Assembly (NCBI RefSeq): GCF_000265405.1
Contig: NC_018010.1
Location: 2,067,501-2,131,500, forward strand
Reading direction: 5' to 3'
DNA: 64,000 nucleotides
Origin: Belliella baltica DSM 15883
GTDB lineage: Bacteria > Bacteroidota > Bacteroidia > Cytophagales > Cyclobacteriaceae
Position 1 is the stretch's first letter; each line of letters begins with the position of its first letter. Of this stretch, positions 42,756 to 51,870 are shown in pieces. The notes beneath the pieces are model-generated. The model was not told the DNA's origin, made no database searches, and was given only the letters and a program-made list of their open reading frames with translations. The position numbers and the translations under genes are program-made.

Positions 42756-44258
42756 TCACTCCACCCGATCAATTTTATGGGCGATTTCTGGAGATTCAGT
42801 TTTGACTATGTTTCTTGTGACTCTTAGCATCCAAAACAAACACACTACAGAAAGGATAAACATCAGGATCCAACTGCTGGTCCAAAGGCCTGTCCAGTCC
42901 AACAAATAGCCAAATAGGATGGGACAAACAAAACCTCCCAAACCTCCGATTACCCCAACCATACCACCAACGGTTCCCACTTCATTGGGGAAATAGTCTG
43001 GAATAAACCTGTAAACTCCCGCTTTGCCTATTCCCCAAACTATCCCAATCAACAATACCAATACGGCATACACCCACATGTTTGCTTCAAAAGAAATCTG
43101 TGTAACCCCTTTTGCTAACAATTCTTTTTTTCCAACTTCCTGTCCAGGCCTTACTACCGGTTCTTGCCAGCTATATTTATGTGGTAAAAAAGAAGCAGTA
43201 GCGGATGGATCATTCATTCGCTCCATTGCGTCATCTTTTGAAGCCAGCGCATAATTTCTATTCCCCACTTCAATTGCTTGGTCTGTAACTCCACTTACTT
43301 CACCAGCCTGTGTAGCCATGATGCCCTTTCCAGGTGTAATGATGTCCATTTTGGGAACCATCAAAAGAGCCGCTAAGATAATCGACCATCTAAAAGTCCC
43401 CAACATGACTCTTCTTGCACCTAACTTGTCACTCATCCACCCACCAAGTACACGAATCACTCCGGAAGGAAAGGAGAATAAGGAAGCAAATAGTCCGGCT
43501 ACAACCAAGCTTGCTCCATATACATTGACAAAGTATGGTACGAGCCATTGGGCAAAAGCTACGAAGCAACCGAATACCAAGAAGTAATAAAAGCCAAATC
43601 GCCACACGCGGATGCTTTGAAGCGGTTTTAATATCACTGCCATGGTTCGTGCAGGGGCGTTTGATTTTTTATTGACTGAAAAGAACATAAAAACCAATGC
43701 CATCACAACCAAAACCCCGGCATAGTACTGAGGCAAAAGCCTCCAGTTTTCAGGATTTAATCCATTAGCTGTGAAATTATTCAAAAGGGTAGGAGCCAAT
43801 AGGGTGGTCAATGCCGCTCCTGCATTCCCTGCACCGAAAATCCCCAGTGCTCGACCTTGCCAGCTTTTTGGGAACCAGACAGAAGTATAGCCTATACCAA
43901 CTGCAAATCCAGCACCGGCAAATCCAAAGAAAAAACTGAGGACTGCGTAAAACATGAAGCTGTCCGCAAAAGAAATCAGGTACATGGGGATGGCGCAGAA
44001 TAGTAACAAAGCAGCAAAAATCCATTTCCCTCCATATTTATCCGTAAGAATTCCCAAGGGAAGTCTGAAAATTGCTCCTGTCAAAATCGGGATTCCCAAA
44101 AGCCAGCCAATCTCTACAGGACCCCATTCAAAAATTCCATTGTCGGTCAGGTAAGTCACCATGACCCCGTTGAAAGTCCAAACAGCAAAGCAGATAGTGA
44201 ATGCCAAGGTATTCAAAAAAAGCATTCTGTAGGAAAGAGAGTTGATTTGTTCCTGCAT
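42756..44258 (-). CDS. narK: NarK-family nitrate/nitrite transporter
   Basis: A 500-aa major facilitator protein with about 12 membrane segments. The nitrate signature is present near the C-terminus as GTVGGMVGVIGGLGGF, and the N-terminal half has the MFS loop motif RLPLGILTDKYGGK. It moves nitrate or nitrite across the inner membrane. Odd point: a hydrophilic insertion of about 80 residues (about 305-388) sits between two membrane segments in the second half. It lies inside the Moco gene block, between mobA and moaD. A second transporter is at 53099-54439. Confidence 0.9.
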   Translation of the reverse strand: MQEQINSLSYRMLFLNTLAFTICFAVWTFNGVMVTYLTDNGIFEWGPVEIGWLLGIPILTGAIFRLPLGILTDKYGGKWIFAALLLFCAIPMYLISFADSFMFYAVLSFFFGFAGAGFAVGIGYTSVWFPKSWQGRALGIFGAGNAGAALTTLLAPTLLNNFTANGLNPENWRLLPQYYAGVLVVMALVFMFFSVNKKSNAPARTMAVILKPLQSIRVWRFGFYYFLVFGCFVAFAQWLVPYFVNVYGASLVVAGLFASLFSFPSGVIRVLGGWMSDKLGARRVMLGTFRWSIILAALLMVPKMDIITPGKGIMATQAGEVSGVTDQAIEVGNRNYALASKDDAMERMNDPSATASFLPHKYSWQEPVVRPGQEVGKKELLAKGVTQISFEANMWVYAVLVLLIGIVWGIGKAGVYRFIPDYFPNEVGTVGGMVGVIGGLGGFVCPILFGYLLDWTGLWTSSWILMFILSVVCLFWMLRVTRNIVKTESPEIAHKIDRVE

Positions 44259-44299
44259 AGTTTTGAGGTTTTAGTTTTTTCCTTTACCGTTTAAGATAA

Positions 44300-44887
44300 T
44301 CAATGATTTTTCTTCAGCCAAGTTGCAGCTTGGGCTATGTCTGTTGGCGTGTTGATATTTATAAATTCTATAGGGCTTAATTTATGGCGTTCATCCAAAG
44401 CGAAAAATTGATGGGGCTTTTCTTGGATGAAACTTTGAAGTTTTAATTTATCGTTGACCACATGCTCTTCAACGGCGGAAATTAAGCTTTCTGGGTATAC
44501 TCCTGGAAAGGGGAGTGTTCTGTCTTTTAACCTTGAAACTGTGATGTAGTTTTCTCTGGATTGAGTGATCAAAGCATTCAAAGTTTCTGTCTTTAAAAAA
44601 GGCATATCACAGCTTAAAAGGCAAACGTTATTTCCCTTAGCATTAGTCAAAGCGGTTAATAACCCTCCAAGTGGGCCTTTCTCTGGGATAGTGTCTTCAA
44701 TAACTTTCAGGTCAAACTGCCGATATGCAGGGTCATGTGCGATTATTCGAAGAGGGTAGGGAAGAGTACCTATTGATTCGATCAAATACTGAATCATAGG
44801 CTTACCAGTGATTTTGACCAGACCTTTGTCACTGCCCATTCTACTGCTTTTTCCGCCTGCCAAAATGTAAATTTCTAATTCTTTCAT
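44300..44887 (-). CDS. mobA: molybdenum cofactor guanylyltransferase
   Basis: A 195-aa MobA that adds GMP to Mo-molybdopterin to form the guanine dinucleotide cofactor needed by nitrate reductase of the DMSO-reductase family. It begins LAGGKSSRMGSDKGLV (about residues 8-23), the nucleotide-binding signature, and has SCDMPFLK near 97. I start at the ATG at 44887, which overlaps the stop of the TSUP gene by 4 bases (ATGA). An upstream start would lie deep in that gene. Confidence 0.92.
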   Translation of the reverse strand: MKELEIYILAGGKSSRMGSDKGLVKITGKPMIQYLIESIGTLPYPLRIIAHDPAYRQFDLKVIEDTIPEKGPLGGLLTALTNAKGNNVCLLSCDMPFLKTETLNALITQSRENYITVSRLKDRTLPFPGVYPESLISAVEEHVVNDKLKLQSFIQEKPHQFFALDERHKLSPIEFININTPTDIAQAATWLKKNH

Positions 44888-45618
44888 GCCCAAATTAATT
44901 TTATAGCAGCAAAGAAAAGGACGGTTGTAAGGATGTATTTTACAACATTTACATTGAAGCGCTTTGCTCCCAAATAAGCGCCAATCGCTCCTCCAGCTAC
45001 AGTCAAGGGCATCAAATACCAAAGCTTAGCATCGATGGAAATATTTACTGCATCAGCTCCTATGTATCCAGCTACTGAGTTGAAGAAGATGAATAAGGCA
45101 CTCAATGCAGCAGTTTCTTTCATTGAGGTCCAACCCAGCATTAGCAAGATGGGAGATAGGATGATACCACCTCCTATGCCGATCAAGCCAGAAAAGAAAC
45201 CTATCGAAATGCCTAATATTGGTGCCATCCACCATACTCTTTGAATTACCCGCTCTTTGGCTATTGGGAATACATTTAAAAAACGTAGGATTGGGAAGAA
45301 CAAAAGCATCCCTAATATTTGCTTGTATAGAACAGTATCGACTAAAATCGTTCCCCCTAGGTATGCAGCAGGGATAGAAAAGATAATTAGAGAAAGGAAT
45401 AGGTTAGTAGGAAATGCAACTGTTTTCCGATATGCTAAAAATGCAAGCAGGGATACCACCATATTCAGCATCAAAGCTGTAGGTCGAATCTGCTCTGGAG
45501 CAAAATTAAAAAGTGCCAAAAACATCAGGTAGCTACTGGCGCCACCATGCCCAACTGCCGCATAGAGGAATGCAGCCAAAGGCATCAAGACGAATAGCAT
45601 AATCCAAGCCTCGTCCAT
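44884..45618 (-). CDS. TauE/SafE (TSUP) family membrane transporter
   Basis: A 244-aa protein with about eight membrane segments and the family motifs GHGGASSYL near residue 22 and GLIGIGGGIILSPILL near 144. TSUP proteins move sulfite, sulfoacetate or other small anions. The place between moeA and mobA suggests an anion linked to the cofactor, such as molybdate or a sulfur oxyanion, but this is inference. The start at 45618 (MDEAWIML) is 4 bases after the moeA stop. Its own stop overlaps mobA. Confidence 0.85.
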   Translation of the reverse strand: MDEAWIMLFVLMPLAAFLYAAVGHGGASSYLMFLALFNFAPEQIRPTALMLNMVVSLLAFLAYRKTVAFPTNLFLSLIIFSIPAAYLGGTILVDTVLYKQILGMLLFFPILRFLNVFPIAKERVIQRVWWMAPILGISIGFFSGLIGIGGGIILSPILLMLGWTSMKETAALSALFIFFNSVAGYIGADAVNISIDAKLWYLMPLTVAGGAIGAYLGAKRFNVNVVKYILTTVLFFAAIKLIWA

Positions 45619-45622
45619 GTTA

Positions 45623-46798
45623 TTACCAATGATACACATTTATCAAAGAGCCTGCCGCCATCTCTTCAGTTTCTTCTGCAACTTCAGCAAAACAGTCAGC
45701 TGCTCCAAAGGAGATCAGATTGAATGATTCCTGCCCAGTCAAGATGTGCACCTGGTTATTTTCAATCTTGGCTTTTAGGAAGAAAGTGAGTCCCGCTTTT
45801 CTTTTTAGAGGTTCGGCCAAAGGAAGCTTTGCTGTAGGTTGCCAGGAATTCTTATGCCCCATGTATTGTAAAAGTGATGGCTTGACATATTGATTGAAAC
45901 AAGTAATGACAGAAGCAGGGTTACCTGGTAAGGCGAAGATTAATTTTTCACCCAAAATCCCAACGTAAAGGGGCTTCCCAGGTCTTTGTTTTATTTTGTA
46001 AAATAATTCCTCAACTCCTGCTTTTGTTAATCCTGTTTTTACATAGTCATAATCTCCGACAGAAATACCGCCAGAAAGAATCAGGATATCAGCGTTTGCA
46101 AGGGAGTTTTCTATGGCTTTTTGCAATTCATGTGGTTCATCAATGGCTTGCGTACTCTGCACCTCCTCTACACCTAAGGTATTTAAGTAACTTTGCAGAA
46201 CAGGTCCATTTGAATTGTAAATTTGGCCAAAAGATAGGGGCTTTCCCAGCTCTTGCAATTCGTTTCCAGTGATAATTACCGCAACTTTTGGAGGGCTGTA
46301 CACAGGAATTTCAGCAATCCCCACAGATGCTAAAAGACCTATGCCGCCGGGGTTGATTAGCGCACCTTTTTTTAAAATAATACCTCCAGCTTCCGTCTGA
46401 GCTCCTTTTAGACGAACGTTGCTGCCTCTTGTGAAGCTGCTTTTGTCAAATGTAATTTGATTTCCATCTCTTTCAACCCATTCTTGTGGGATTACAGTAT
46501 CCGCTCCTTTAGGTATCGGGGCTCCGGTAAAAATTCTACTGGCTTGGCCTTTTTGCAATACATGAAATTCACCATCTCCAGCAGCTACTTCTGATACCAC
46601 TTGCCATGGCTCTTGCTGATCATCCCAGCTAATAGCGTAGCCATCCATCGCTGAATTGTCAAAAGAAGGAACTGCAATCGGGGAATGAATGTCTTTGGTG
46701 CAGATCAAGCCTATGGCTTTTTCGAGCGGTAAAATGTTAGATTTCGCTGAAGGGGTGTGCTTTTGAAGTATTGATTTAGCCTGATTGACTGAGATCAT
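45623..46798 (-). CDS. moeA: molybdopterin molybdenumtransferase
   Basis: A 391-aa MoeA that inserts molybdate into adenylylated molybdopterin. Typical stretches are VPSFDNSAMDGYAI (about 43-56), RIFTGAPIPKGAD, ITGNELQELG, NSNGPVLQSYL, LSGGISVGDYDYVK and ALPGNPASVI. It heads the run moeA-TSUP-mobA-narK-moaD-moeB. I see no clear promoter in the 458-base spacer ahead of it, and its first 130 bases contain TTTGACAAAGTA-like dyads of unknown meaning. Confidence 0.94.
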   Translation of the reverse strand: MISVNQAKSILQKHTPSAKSNILPLEKAIGLICTKDIHSPIAVPSFDNSAMDGYAISWDDQQEPWQVVSEVAAGDGEFHVLQKGQASRIFTGAPIPKGADTVIPQEWVERDGNQITFDKSSFTRGSNVRLKGAQTEAGGIILKKGALINPGGIGLLASVGIAEIPVYSPPKVAVIITGNELQELGKPLSFGQIYNSNGPVLQSYLNTLGVEEVQSTQAIDEPHELQKAIENSLANADILILSGGISVGDYDYVKTGLTKAGVEELFYKIKQRPGKPLYVGILGEKLIFALPGNPASVITCFNQYVKPSLLQYMGHKNSWQPTAKLPLAEPLKRKAGLTFFLKAKIENNQVHILTGQESFNLISFGAADCFAEVAEETEEMAAGSLINVYHW

Positions 46799-46959
46799 AT
46801 TTGTATTTTACTAAAATGGGCTTCTTCTATTTTTTCTTTTTGGAACTTCTTTGACTGATTAGTCTTACTTTGTCAAAGTAGCAGATTAGATCAACCTGCC
46901 AGGTTTATAAGCTAAAGCAGGGTTAGAGGTTAGAACTACATCTTTTCAATCATATATCC

Positions 46960-47256
46960 ATCATTTTCCAAAACCAACTTTACCCAAAATATCCAATAGT
47001 ATTTCTATTTCTAAATATTTCAATTGTATTTCTACCATATCCCGAATCACTTCGCTCTCGGGATCTCCGTTTCACTCCGATTTCGCTAAGCATATTTCAA
47101 TATCCCAATATCCAATATCTCTTAATATCCATTAATGTCATTTATTTCGAAGAATATCTATTTCTAAATATTTCAATTGTATTTCTACCATATTTCAAAA
47201 ACAAACTTCCCCTCAAAATATCCATCAATATCCACTAATATCAATTAATATCCTTT
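46960..47256. repeat. mosaic intergenic repeat cluster, second copy
   Basis: The moaA-moeA spacer (46799-47256, no gene) holds a block at about 47028-47086 nearly identical to 41172-41230, including the same CCCGAATCACTTCGCTCTCG hairpin. It also holds an AAATATTTCAATTGTATTTC unit that occurs twice (near 47013 and 47166), and AATATCCA-type units through to 47250. AACCTGCCAGGTTT near 46894 is a separate small palindrome. Confidence 0.75.
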
Positions 47257-48237
47257 TTATCCCCCAATCTTAATCATACTACGATTTTCGATTTTGTCAG
47301 CTTCAGCCTTTTGGTAATCAGGGGAAAATTGACCGCCTAATGCAGCATGTTTGTTGTATAGAGAGAGTCGAATCAGTGGTTCAATTTCCTTACCCGCTCT
47401 CAGGGTACCGAGAAGATCCATTTCTTCTTTTCCGAAAAGGCAGTTTTTCATTTTGCCATCAGCAGTGATTCGCATACGATTACAACTACCACAAAAATGC
47501 TCGCTCATAGTCGTAATAAAAGCAAAAGTGCCTTCATGACCAATTGCTTTGTATTTTTTGGCCGTGGCATGGGGTTCGTCCTTGAGTTTGACTACATCAA
47601 ACTCTTCTTTGACCATATCTAACATTTTCTGAGCAGTCAGCACCTTCGAACTATCCCAAAGATTGCCAGCAAAGGGCATAAACTCTATGAACCTTACATG
47701 AAGGGGAAGTTCTTTGGTGATTTTTACAAAATCCAAAAGTTCATTTTCAATAATACCATTAAGTGCAACTACATTGATTTTTATACGAAAATCATGTTTT
47801 AGAAGTAATTCTATGTTGTCCCAGACTTGTTGGAATTTATCCCTTTTGGTTAGCTTGAAGAATGTTTCTTGCTTGAGAGAATCCAAGCTTACATTCAATG
47901 ACCGGATACCGGCTTTTTTGAAAAGACCTAAATATTGATGAACCAAGACCCCATTGGTTGTAAGGGTGAGTTCTACAGGAAGTTTTGCCAATCGTTCTAC
48001 AATTTCGGCAAACTCCTTGCGAACCATTGGTTCTCCTCCTGTCAGTCTGATTTTTTTCACACCTAGTGAAACGAATATTTTGGCAATGGTCTCGATTTCA
48101 TCCGGCTGCATCAGATGTGCATTGGGCATGCACTGGATATTTTCCTCAGGCATACAATAAGTACAACGGAAGTTGCAGCTATCTGTCAGAGAGATTCTTA
48201 GGTAATCATGTACACGTTGAAACCGATCTTGGAGCAT
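47257..48237 (-). CDS. moaA: GTP 3',8-cyclase MoaA
   Basis: A 326-aa radical SAM enzyme that starts Moco synthesis from GTP. The SAM cluster motif CNFRCTYC is at about residues 21-28. The C-terminal cluster is CGSCNRMRITADGKMKNC, and the protein ends in GG, which is needed for activity. It starts 7 bases after the 84-aa membrane gene, so it belongs to the nitrate reductase operon rather than to the Moco block. Confidence 0.96.
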   Translation of the reverse strand: MLQDRFQRVHDYLRISLTDSCNFRCTYCMPEENIQCMPNAHLMQPDEIETIAKIFVSLGVKKIRLTGGEPMVRKEFAEIVERLAKLPVELTLTTNGVLVHQYLGLFKKAGIRSLNVSLDSLKQETFFKLTKRDKFQQVWDNIELLLKHDFRIKINVVALNGIIENELLDFVKITKELPLHVRFIEFMPFAGNLWDSSKVLTAQKMLDMVKEEFDVVKLKDEPHATAKKYKAIGHEGTFAFITTMSEHFCGSCNRMRITADGKMKNCLFGKEEMDLLGTLRAGKEIEPLIRLSLYNKHAALGGQFSPDYQKAEADKIENRSMIKIGG

Positions 48238-48244
48238 GTTGCTT

Positions 48245-48499
48245 TTATTCTTTGATTTTGGGTTTTCTTGGCTCAGGTAAATAGCGTAAAAGCCAAGCTG
48301 CTGCTATAAACAAAACTGATGACCCGATAAATGTTCCCAATGCGATATTGAAATTATCGGTCAGGGCATTGTTTAATGCCGAATATAAGAACCAAATCTG
48401 AATACTGACCAACAGAATCAGTAATAGCGTGATGCCTGTCATCAGGGTATTGGTTTTATTAGGGTGTGCTTCTTTTTGGGAATATCTGAAATTACTCAT
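48245..48499 (-). CDS. small membrane protein of the nitrate reductase operon
   Basis: An 84-aa protein with two membrane segments (about residues 19-41 and 50-70) and a basic C-terminus. I do not recognise the family. It lies 5 bases after the Rieske gene and 7 bases before moaA. It may be an accessory membrane subunit of the reductase complex; this rests on position only. Confidence 0.75.
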   Translation of the reverse strand: MSNFRYSQKEAHPNKTNTLMTGITLLLILLVSIQIWFLYSALNNALTDNFNIALGTFIGSSVLFIAAAWLLRYLPEPRKPKIKE

Positions 48500-48504
48500 A
48501 TCGT

Positions 48505-49017
48505 TTAGGCTTTATGGCTTTTAGCTTTGACAAACACTTTCCCATTTTCAATCACTACTTCCAATTGAGGCAAAGGTCTAGGAGGTGGACCCTGGGTCAC
48601 AACACCAGTTTTGGGATCAAAATAGCCCTTGTGACATGGACACTCAATCAAATTTAAATCTTTTCGGTAAATGACTGCACAGGCCAAGTGCGTACATTTC
48701 TGTTCAAAGGCCCTCCATTCTCCATCTTCCAAATGGATCAGAATATAAGGAATGACCTTATCGCCCTCAATCTCAAATTGGAGCATTTCGCCCATAGGAA
48801 CTTGACCTTCTTCACAAATGAAATGCTGGCCTTCCAGTTCTTTTTCAGGAAAGGCGATGCTTTTGAGCACAATAGCTCCATTTCCAAGGGCAAGTGCGCC
48901 GGAGAATAGGGTGAGGAACTTGGCAAACTCTCTTCTGGAAACGTGGGTAGCTTCCTCCTTGTCTATAGGGAAATCATTTTTCCACTGTGGTGTTTCACCT
49001 GCTTTTTCTTCTTTCAT
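48505..49017 (-). CDS. Rieske [2Fe-2S] protein with Tat-type N-terminus
   Basis: A 170-aa protein. Residues 27-55 form a twin-arginine-type anchor: SRREFAKFL followed by a hydrophobic stretch. The Rieske cluster ligands are CTH near 100 and CPCH near 120, with the intervening LIE. Such an anchor resembles the Rieske subunit of cytochrome bc complexes. Here the gene follows the four-cluster ferredoxin of a nitrate reductase by 12 bases, so the protein may pass electrons between quinol or a periplasmic donor and the complex. No cytochrome b of the bc type is nearby except the NarI-like protein at 51871. Confidence 0.88.
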   Translation of the reverse strand: MKEEKAGETPQWKNDFPIDKEEATHVSRREFAKFLTLFSGALALGNGAIVLKSIAFPEKELEGQHFICEEGQVPMGEMLQFEIEGDKVIPYILIHLEDGEWRAFEQKCTHLACAVIYRKDLNLIECPCHKGYFDPKTGVVTQGPPPRPLPQLEVVIENGKVFVKAKSHKA

Positions 49018-49029
49018 AGTACTGGCTGA

Positions 49030-49602
49030 TTATTGCACTTTGAGGTAATTGCTGCCTTTCGGCATCATAATTTTTACTTTGGTCTTTACTTCCTGCTCCC
49101 CGAAGAAAAAGGTGTCAACAGGAACACTGTCAGGTCTCTTTTTCTCGATTTCTTCTCTGGTTCCATAAAACAGTGCCTGTGAAGGGCAAACTGTAGCGCA
49201 CATCGGTTTTTTACCTGCTGAGGTACGGTCATAACACATGTTACACTTCATCATCAGTTCAGCTTTTTCCTGTTTTTGCGGAACTCCAAAAGGACAGGCC
49301 AACACGCAGTTAGAGCAACCGATACAGCGGGATGTCTCTGCGGTATGAACTACACCAAATTCGTCTTTGGAAATGGCATCTGCTGGACAGACATTGGCAC
49401 AGGCAGGGTCTTCGCAATGCATACAGACTTGAACGGTAGTCTGCGTAGAAACAGCCCTTTCCACATAGTGAATATGGATCATGCTTTCCTGGCCGTTGGT
49501 TTCACATTCAGCGCAGGCCATTTCGCAGGCATGGCAGCCGATACACCGCTGCATGTCAATGAAAAATCCCATTTGCTGGTCATATTTTGTACTACTAGGC
49601 AT
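49030..49602 (-). CDS. four-cluster [4Fe-4S] ferredoxin subunit (NrfC/DmsB-like)
   Basis: A 190-aa protein with 16 cysteines in four groups: [11 protein letters not shown] (from residue 20), [24 protein letters not shown] and CNMC with CATVC. This is the pattern of DmsB, NrfC and PsrB electron-transfer subunits. No signal peptide is present, so it is cytoplasmic. It should connect the molybdenum subunit encoded just upstream (12 bases) with membrane partners. Confidence 0.92.
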   Translation of the reverse strand: MPSSTKYDQQMGFFIDMQRCIGCHACEMACAECETNGQESMIHIHYVERAVSTQTTVQVCMHCEDPACANVCPADAISKDEFGVVHTAETSRCIGCSNCVLACPFGVPQKQEKAELMMKCNMCYDRTSAGKKPMCATVCPSQALFYGTREEIEKKRPDSVPVDTFFFGEQEVKTKVKIMMPKGSNYLKVQ

Positions 49603-49614
49603 AATTGATGTGGT

Positions 49615-51846
49615 TTATGGTTTTAGGGTTTCGTGGCTTTGAAATGCCAATGAATCAGTGGCTGGGGCAGCCCATTTTTTGAGCGGCTCCAATTTGCAGG
49701 CACAGACTTTAAATTCCGGAATTTTGGATACAGGATCCAATGTGCCAATGGTCAATTGATTGGCAGATTGGCTGCCTCCCCAGTGGTAGGGAATAAAAAC
49801 TGTGTCGGGCCGGATAGTCTCTACAATTTGGGCAGGGAAAACGGCTTCTCCTCTTCTGGTAGATACCCTGACCAATTCCCGCTCCTTGATGCCAAACTGC
49901 TGGGCCAAGCTTGGATGGATCTCCAAAAGCGGTTCAGGGTATTGGTCTACAAGTTTGCCGATTCTTCTGGTTTGCGTTCCAGACAGATATTGGGACACTA
50001 CCCTTCCTGTGGTGAGGGTCACCGGGAATTCTTTATCGGTCACCTCAGAAGGTTCCCTGTAGGGTACTGCATTGAAGTGAGCTTTTCCATCAGGGGTTTT
50101 GAATTTTTTATCTTCCCAAAGTCTAGGGGTTCCTGGATGGTCTTCGGATGGACATGGCCAGAAAATGCCCATGTTTTCCTCGATTTTTTTGTAGGTAATG
50201 CCGTAATAATCCGCCGTGCCTCCTTTGGAAGCTACCCGGAGCTCGTTGAAGATGTCTTCAGCTTTGCTGTAATTAAACTTGTCACCTGCACCTAATCTTT
50301 GTGCCAGTTCTATCAGGATATCACTATCTTTTCTGGCTTGGCCTGGAGGAGTGATGGCTTGGTTGATTTTTACTACCCTACCTTCGGCTGTGGTTACCGT
50401 GCCGTCTTCTTCTTCGTGTAACGAACCCGCCATGATGACATCCGCATGCCGGGCAGTTTCATTGAGGAAAAAGTCTATGCACATATAATACTCCAGTTTT
50501 TCCAGTGCTTCTCTCACAAAATTGTTATTAGGAAGAGAAACGAGGGGGTTGAAACAGATGGAAATCAATCCTTTGATTTCTCCTCTATGAATGGCCTCTA
50601 TAATTTCGTAGGCAGAGAGACCTTTGCCGGGAATTTCTTTTTCTTCTACGCCCCAGACTTCAGCGATGTATTTTCTGTGCTCGGGATTGGTGATGTCTCT
50701 ATTGCCAGGCAATTGATCACATTTATGTCCATGCTCGCGACCTCCTTGCCCATTCCCTTGACCTGTAATGGTTCCATATCCGCAATATGGCTTTCCAATA
50801 CGGCCGGTAGCCAATACAATATTGATACAGCTGACCACATTATCCACCCCTTTGGTATGGTGCTCAATGCCTCTGGCGTGTAGCAGAAAGGAAGTATCTG
50901 CTTTGCCCCACCATTCGGCGGCCAGTCTGATTTTTTCTTTATCTATGCCTGTAGTCGCTTCTGCCCAGTCCAGATCATATTCTTTAACTGCGTCTATAGC
51001 TTCTTCAAAACCACTTGTATGGTTATCTATAAAGTCGTGATCTAGCCAATCATTGTCTACCAATTGCTTGAGAATGGCTCCAAAAAGTGCCGAGTCTCTG
51101 CCAGGTTTAACGGGCAGATGCAGATCAGCAGTTCTGGCTATAGGCGTAACTCTTGGATCCACCACGATCAATTTAGCTCCATTGTCCCTAGCTTCCCATA
51201 TGTAGTGGGTAAGGGTAGGGAAGCACTCACTGATATTGGTTCCTGCTATGATGATCACTTTGGCATGCTTCAAATCTGCCCAGGAATTGGAAATTCTATC
51301 CAAGCCAAAAGCTTTCTTGTTTCCTGCCCCCGCTGAAACCATACAAAGCCGGCCATTATAGTCAAGGTTTTTGGTTTTGAGTGCCAATCGGGCAAATTTA
51401 CCCACCATGTAGCTCTTTTCGTTGGTCAGAGATACGCCGGATAGCATGGCAAAGGCATCATTACCATAGGTAGATTGAATTCTTTTGATTTCATTGACGG
51501 TACGGCCCATGGCTGATTCCCAGTCAATGGGTTCAAAACCTTTGCCTTCTACGCGTTGAAGAGGGCTTAATATTCTATCCGGATGGTTGTTTTGCAGGTA
51601 GCGTTGTACACCTTTGGGACAGAGCCTTCCTTCGTTGAAAGGAAATTCCATCCAGGGTTCAAAGCCTGCTATCTGATTGTCTTTTACCTTGAGCTGTATA
51701 CCGCACTGCATGCCACAAAAGCAGCAGTGGGTTTTGACCAATCGGTCAGGTTCATTGGATCCTTCGAAACCACCCAATGGGGTGTAGTTCTTTTTGGGAC
51801 CGTATTGTTTTATGATTTTTTCAGCGGAAACTGGTAGTTTGGCCAT
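49615..51846 (-). CDS. molybdopterin nitrate reductase catalytic subunit (NasA/NarB-like)
   Basis: A 743-aa enzyme of the DMSO-reductase family. A [4Fe-4S] motif C-x2-C-x3-C-x27-C lies at residues 41-76 ([15 protein letters not shown]). The probable molybdenum ligand is the Cys in [11 protein letters not shown] near residue 168, as in Nas/Nap enzymes. The C-terminal molydopterin-binding domain begins near [14 protein letters not shown]. There is no Tat signal, so it acts in the cytoplasm. It lacks the C-terminal [2Fe-2S] domain of many NasA proteins. Nitrate as substrate is inferred from the narK genes on both sides and from family resemblance. The composition of the operon is unusual for either Nas or Nar. 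Confidence 0.85.
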   Translation of the reverse strand: MAKLPVSAEKIIKQYGPKKNYTPLGGFEGSNEPDRLVKTHCCFCGMQCGIQLKVKDNQIAGFEPWMEFPFNEGRLCPKGVQRYLQNNHPDRILSPLQRVEGKGFEPIDWESAMGRTVNEIKRIQSTYGNDAFAMLSGVSLTNEKSYMVGKFARLALKTKNLDYNGRLCMVSAGAGNKKAFGLDRISNSWADLKHAKVIIIAGTNISECFPTLTHYIWEARDNGAKLIVVDPRVTPIARTADLHLPVKPGRDSALFGAILKQLVDNDWLDHDFIDNHTSGFEEAIDAVKEYDLDWAEATTGIDKEKIRLAAEWWGKADTSFLLHARGIEHHTKGVDNVVSCINIVLATGRIGKPYCGYGTITGQGNGQGGREHGHKCDQLPGNRDITNPEHRKYIAEVWGVEEKEIPGKGLSAYEIIEAIHRGEIKGLISICFNPLVSLPNNNFVREALEKLEYYMCIDFFLNETARHADVIMAGSLHEEEDGTVTTAEGRVVKINQAITPPGQARKDSDILIELAQRLGAGDKFNYSKAEDIFNELRVASKGGTADYYGITYKKIEENMGIFWPCPSEDHPGTPRLWEDKKFKTPDGKAHFNAVPYREPSEVTDKEFPVTLTTGRVVSQYLSGTQTRRIGKLVDQYPEPLLEIHPSLAQQFGIKERELVRVSTRRGEAVFPAQIVETIRPDTVFIPYHWGGSQSANQLTIGTLDPVSKIPEFKVCACKLEPLKKWAAPATDSLAFQSHETLKP

Positions 51847-51870
51847 AATGGGATTATTCAGAATTATTGT

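Noticed and set aside
46799..46930. TTTGACAAAGTA-like dyads as an FNR site for moeA
   Set aside because: The half-sites do not have the four-base spacing seen at narK, nirK and norC, and no matching -7 element was found.
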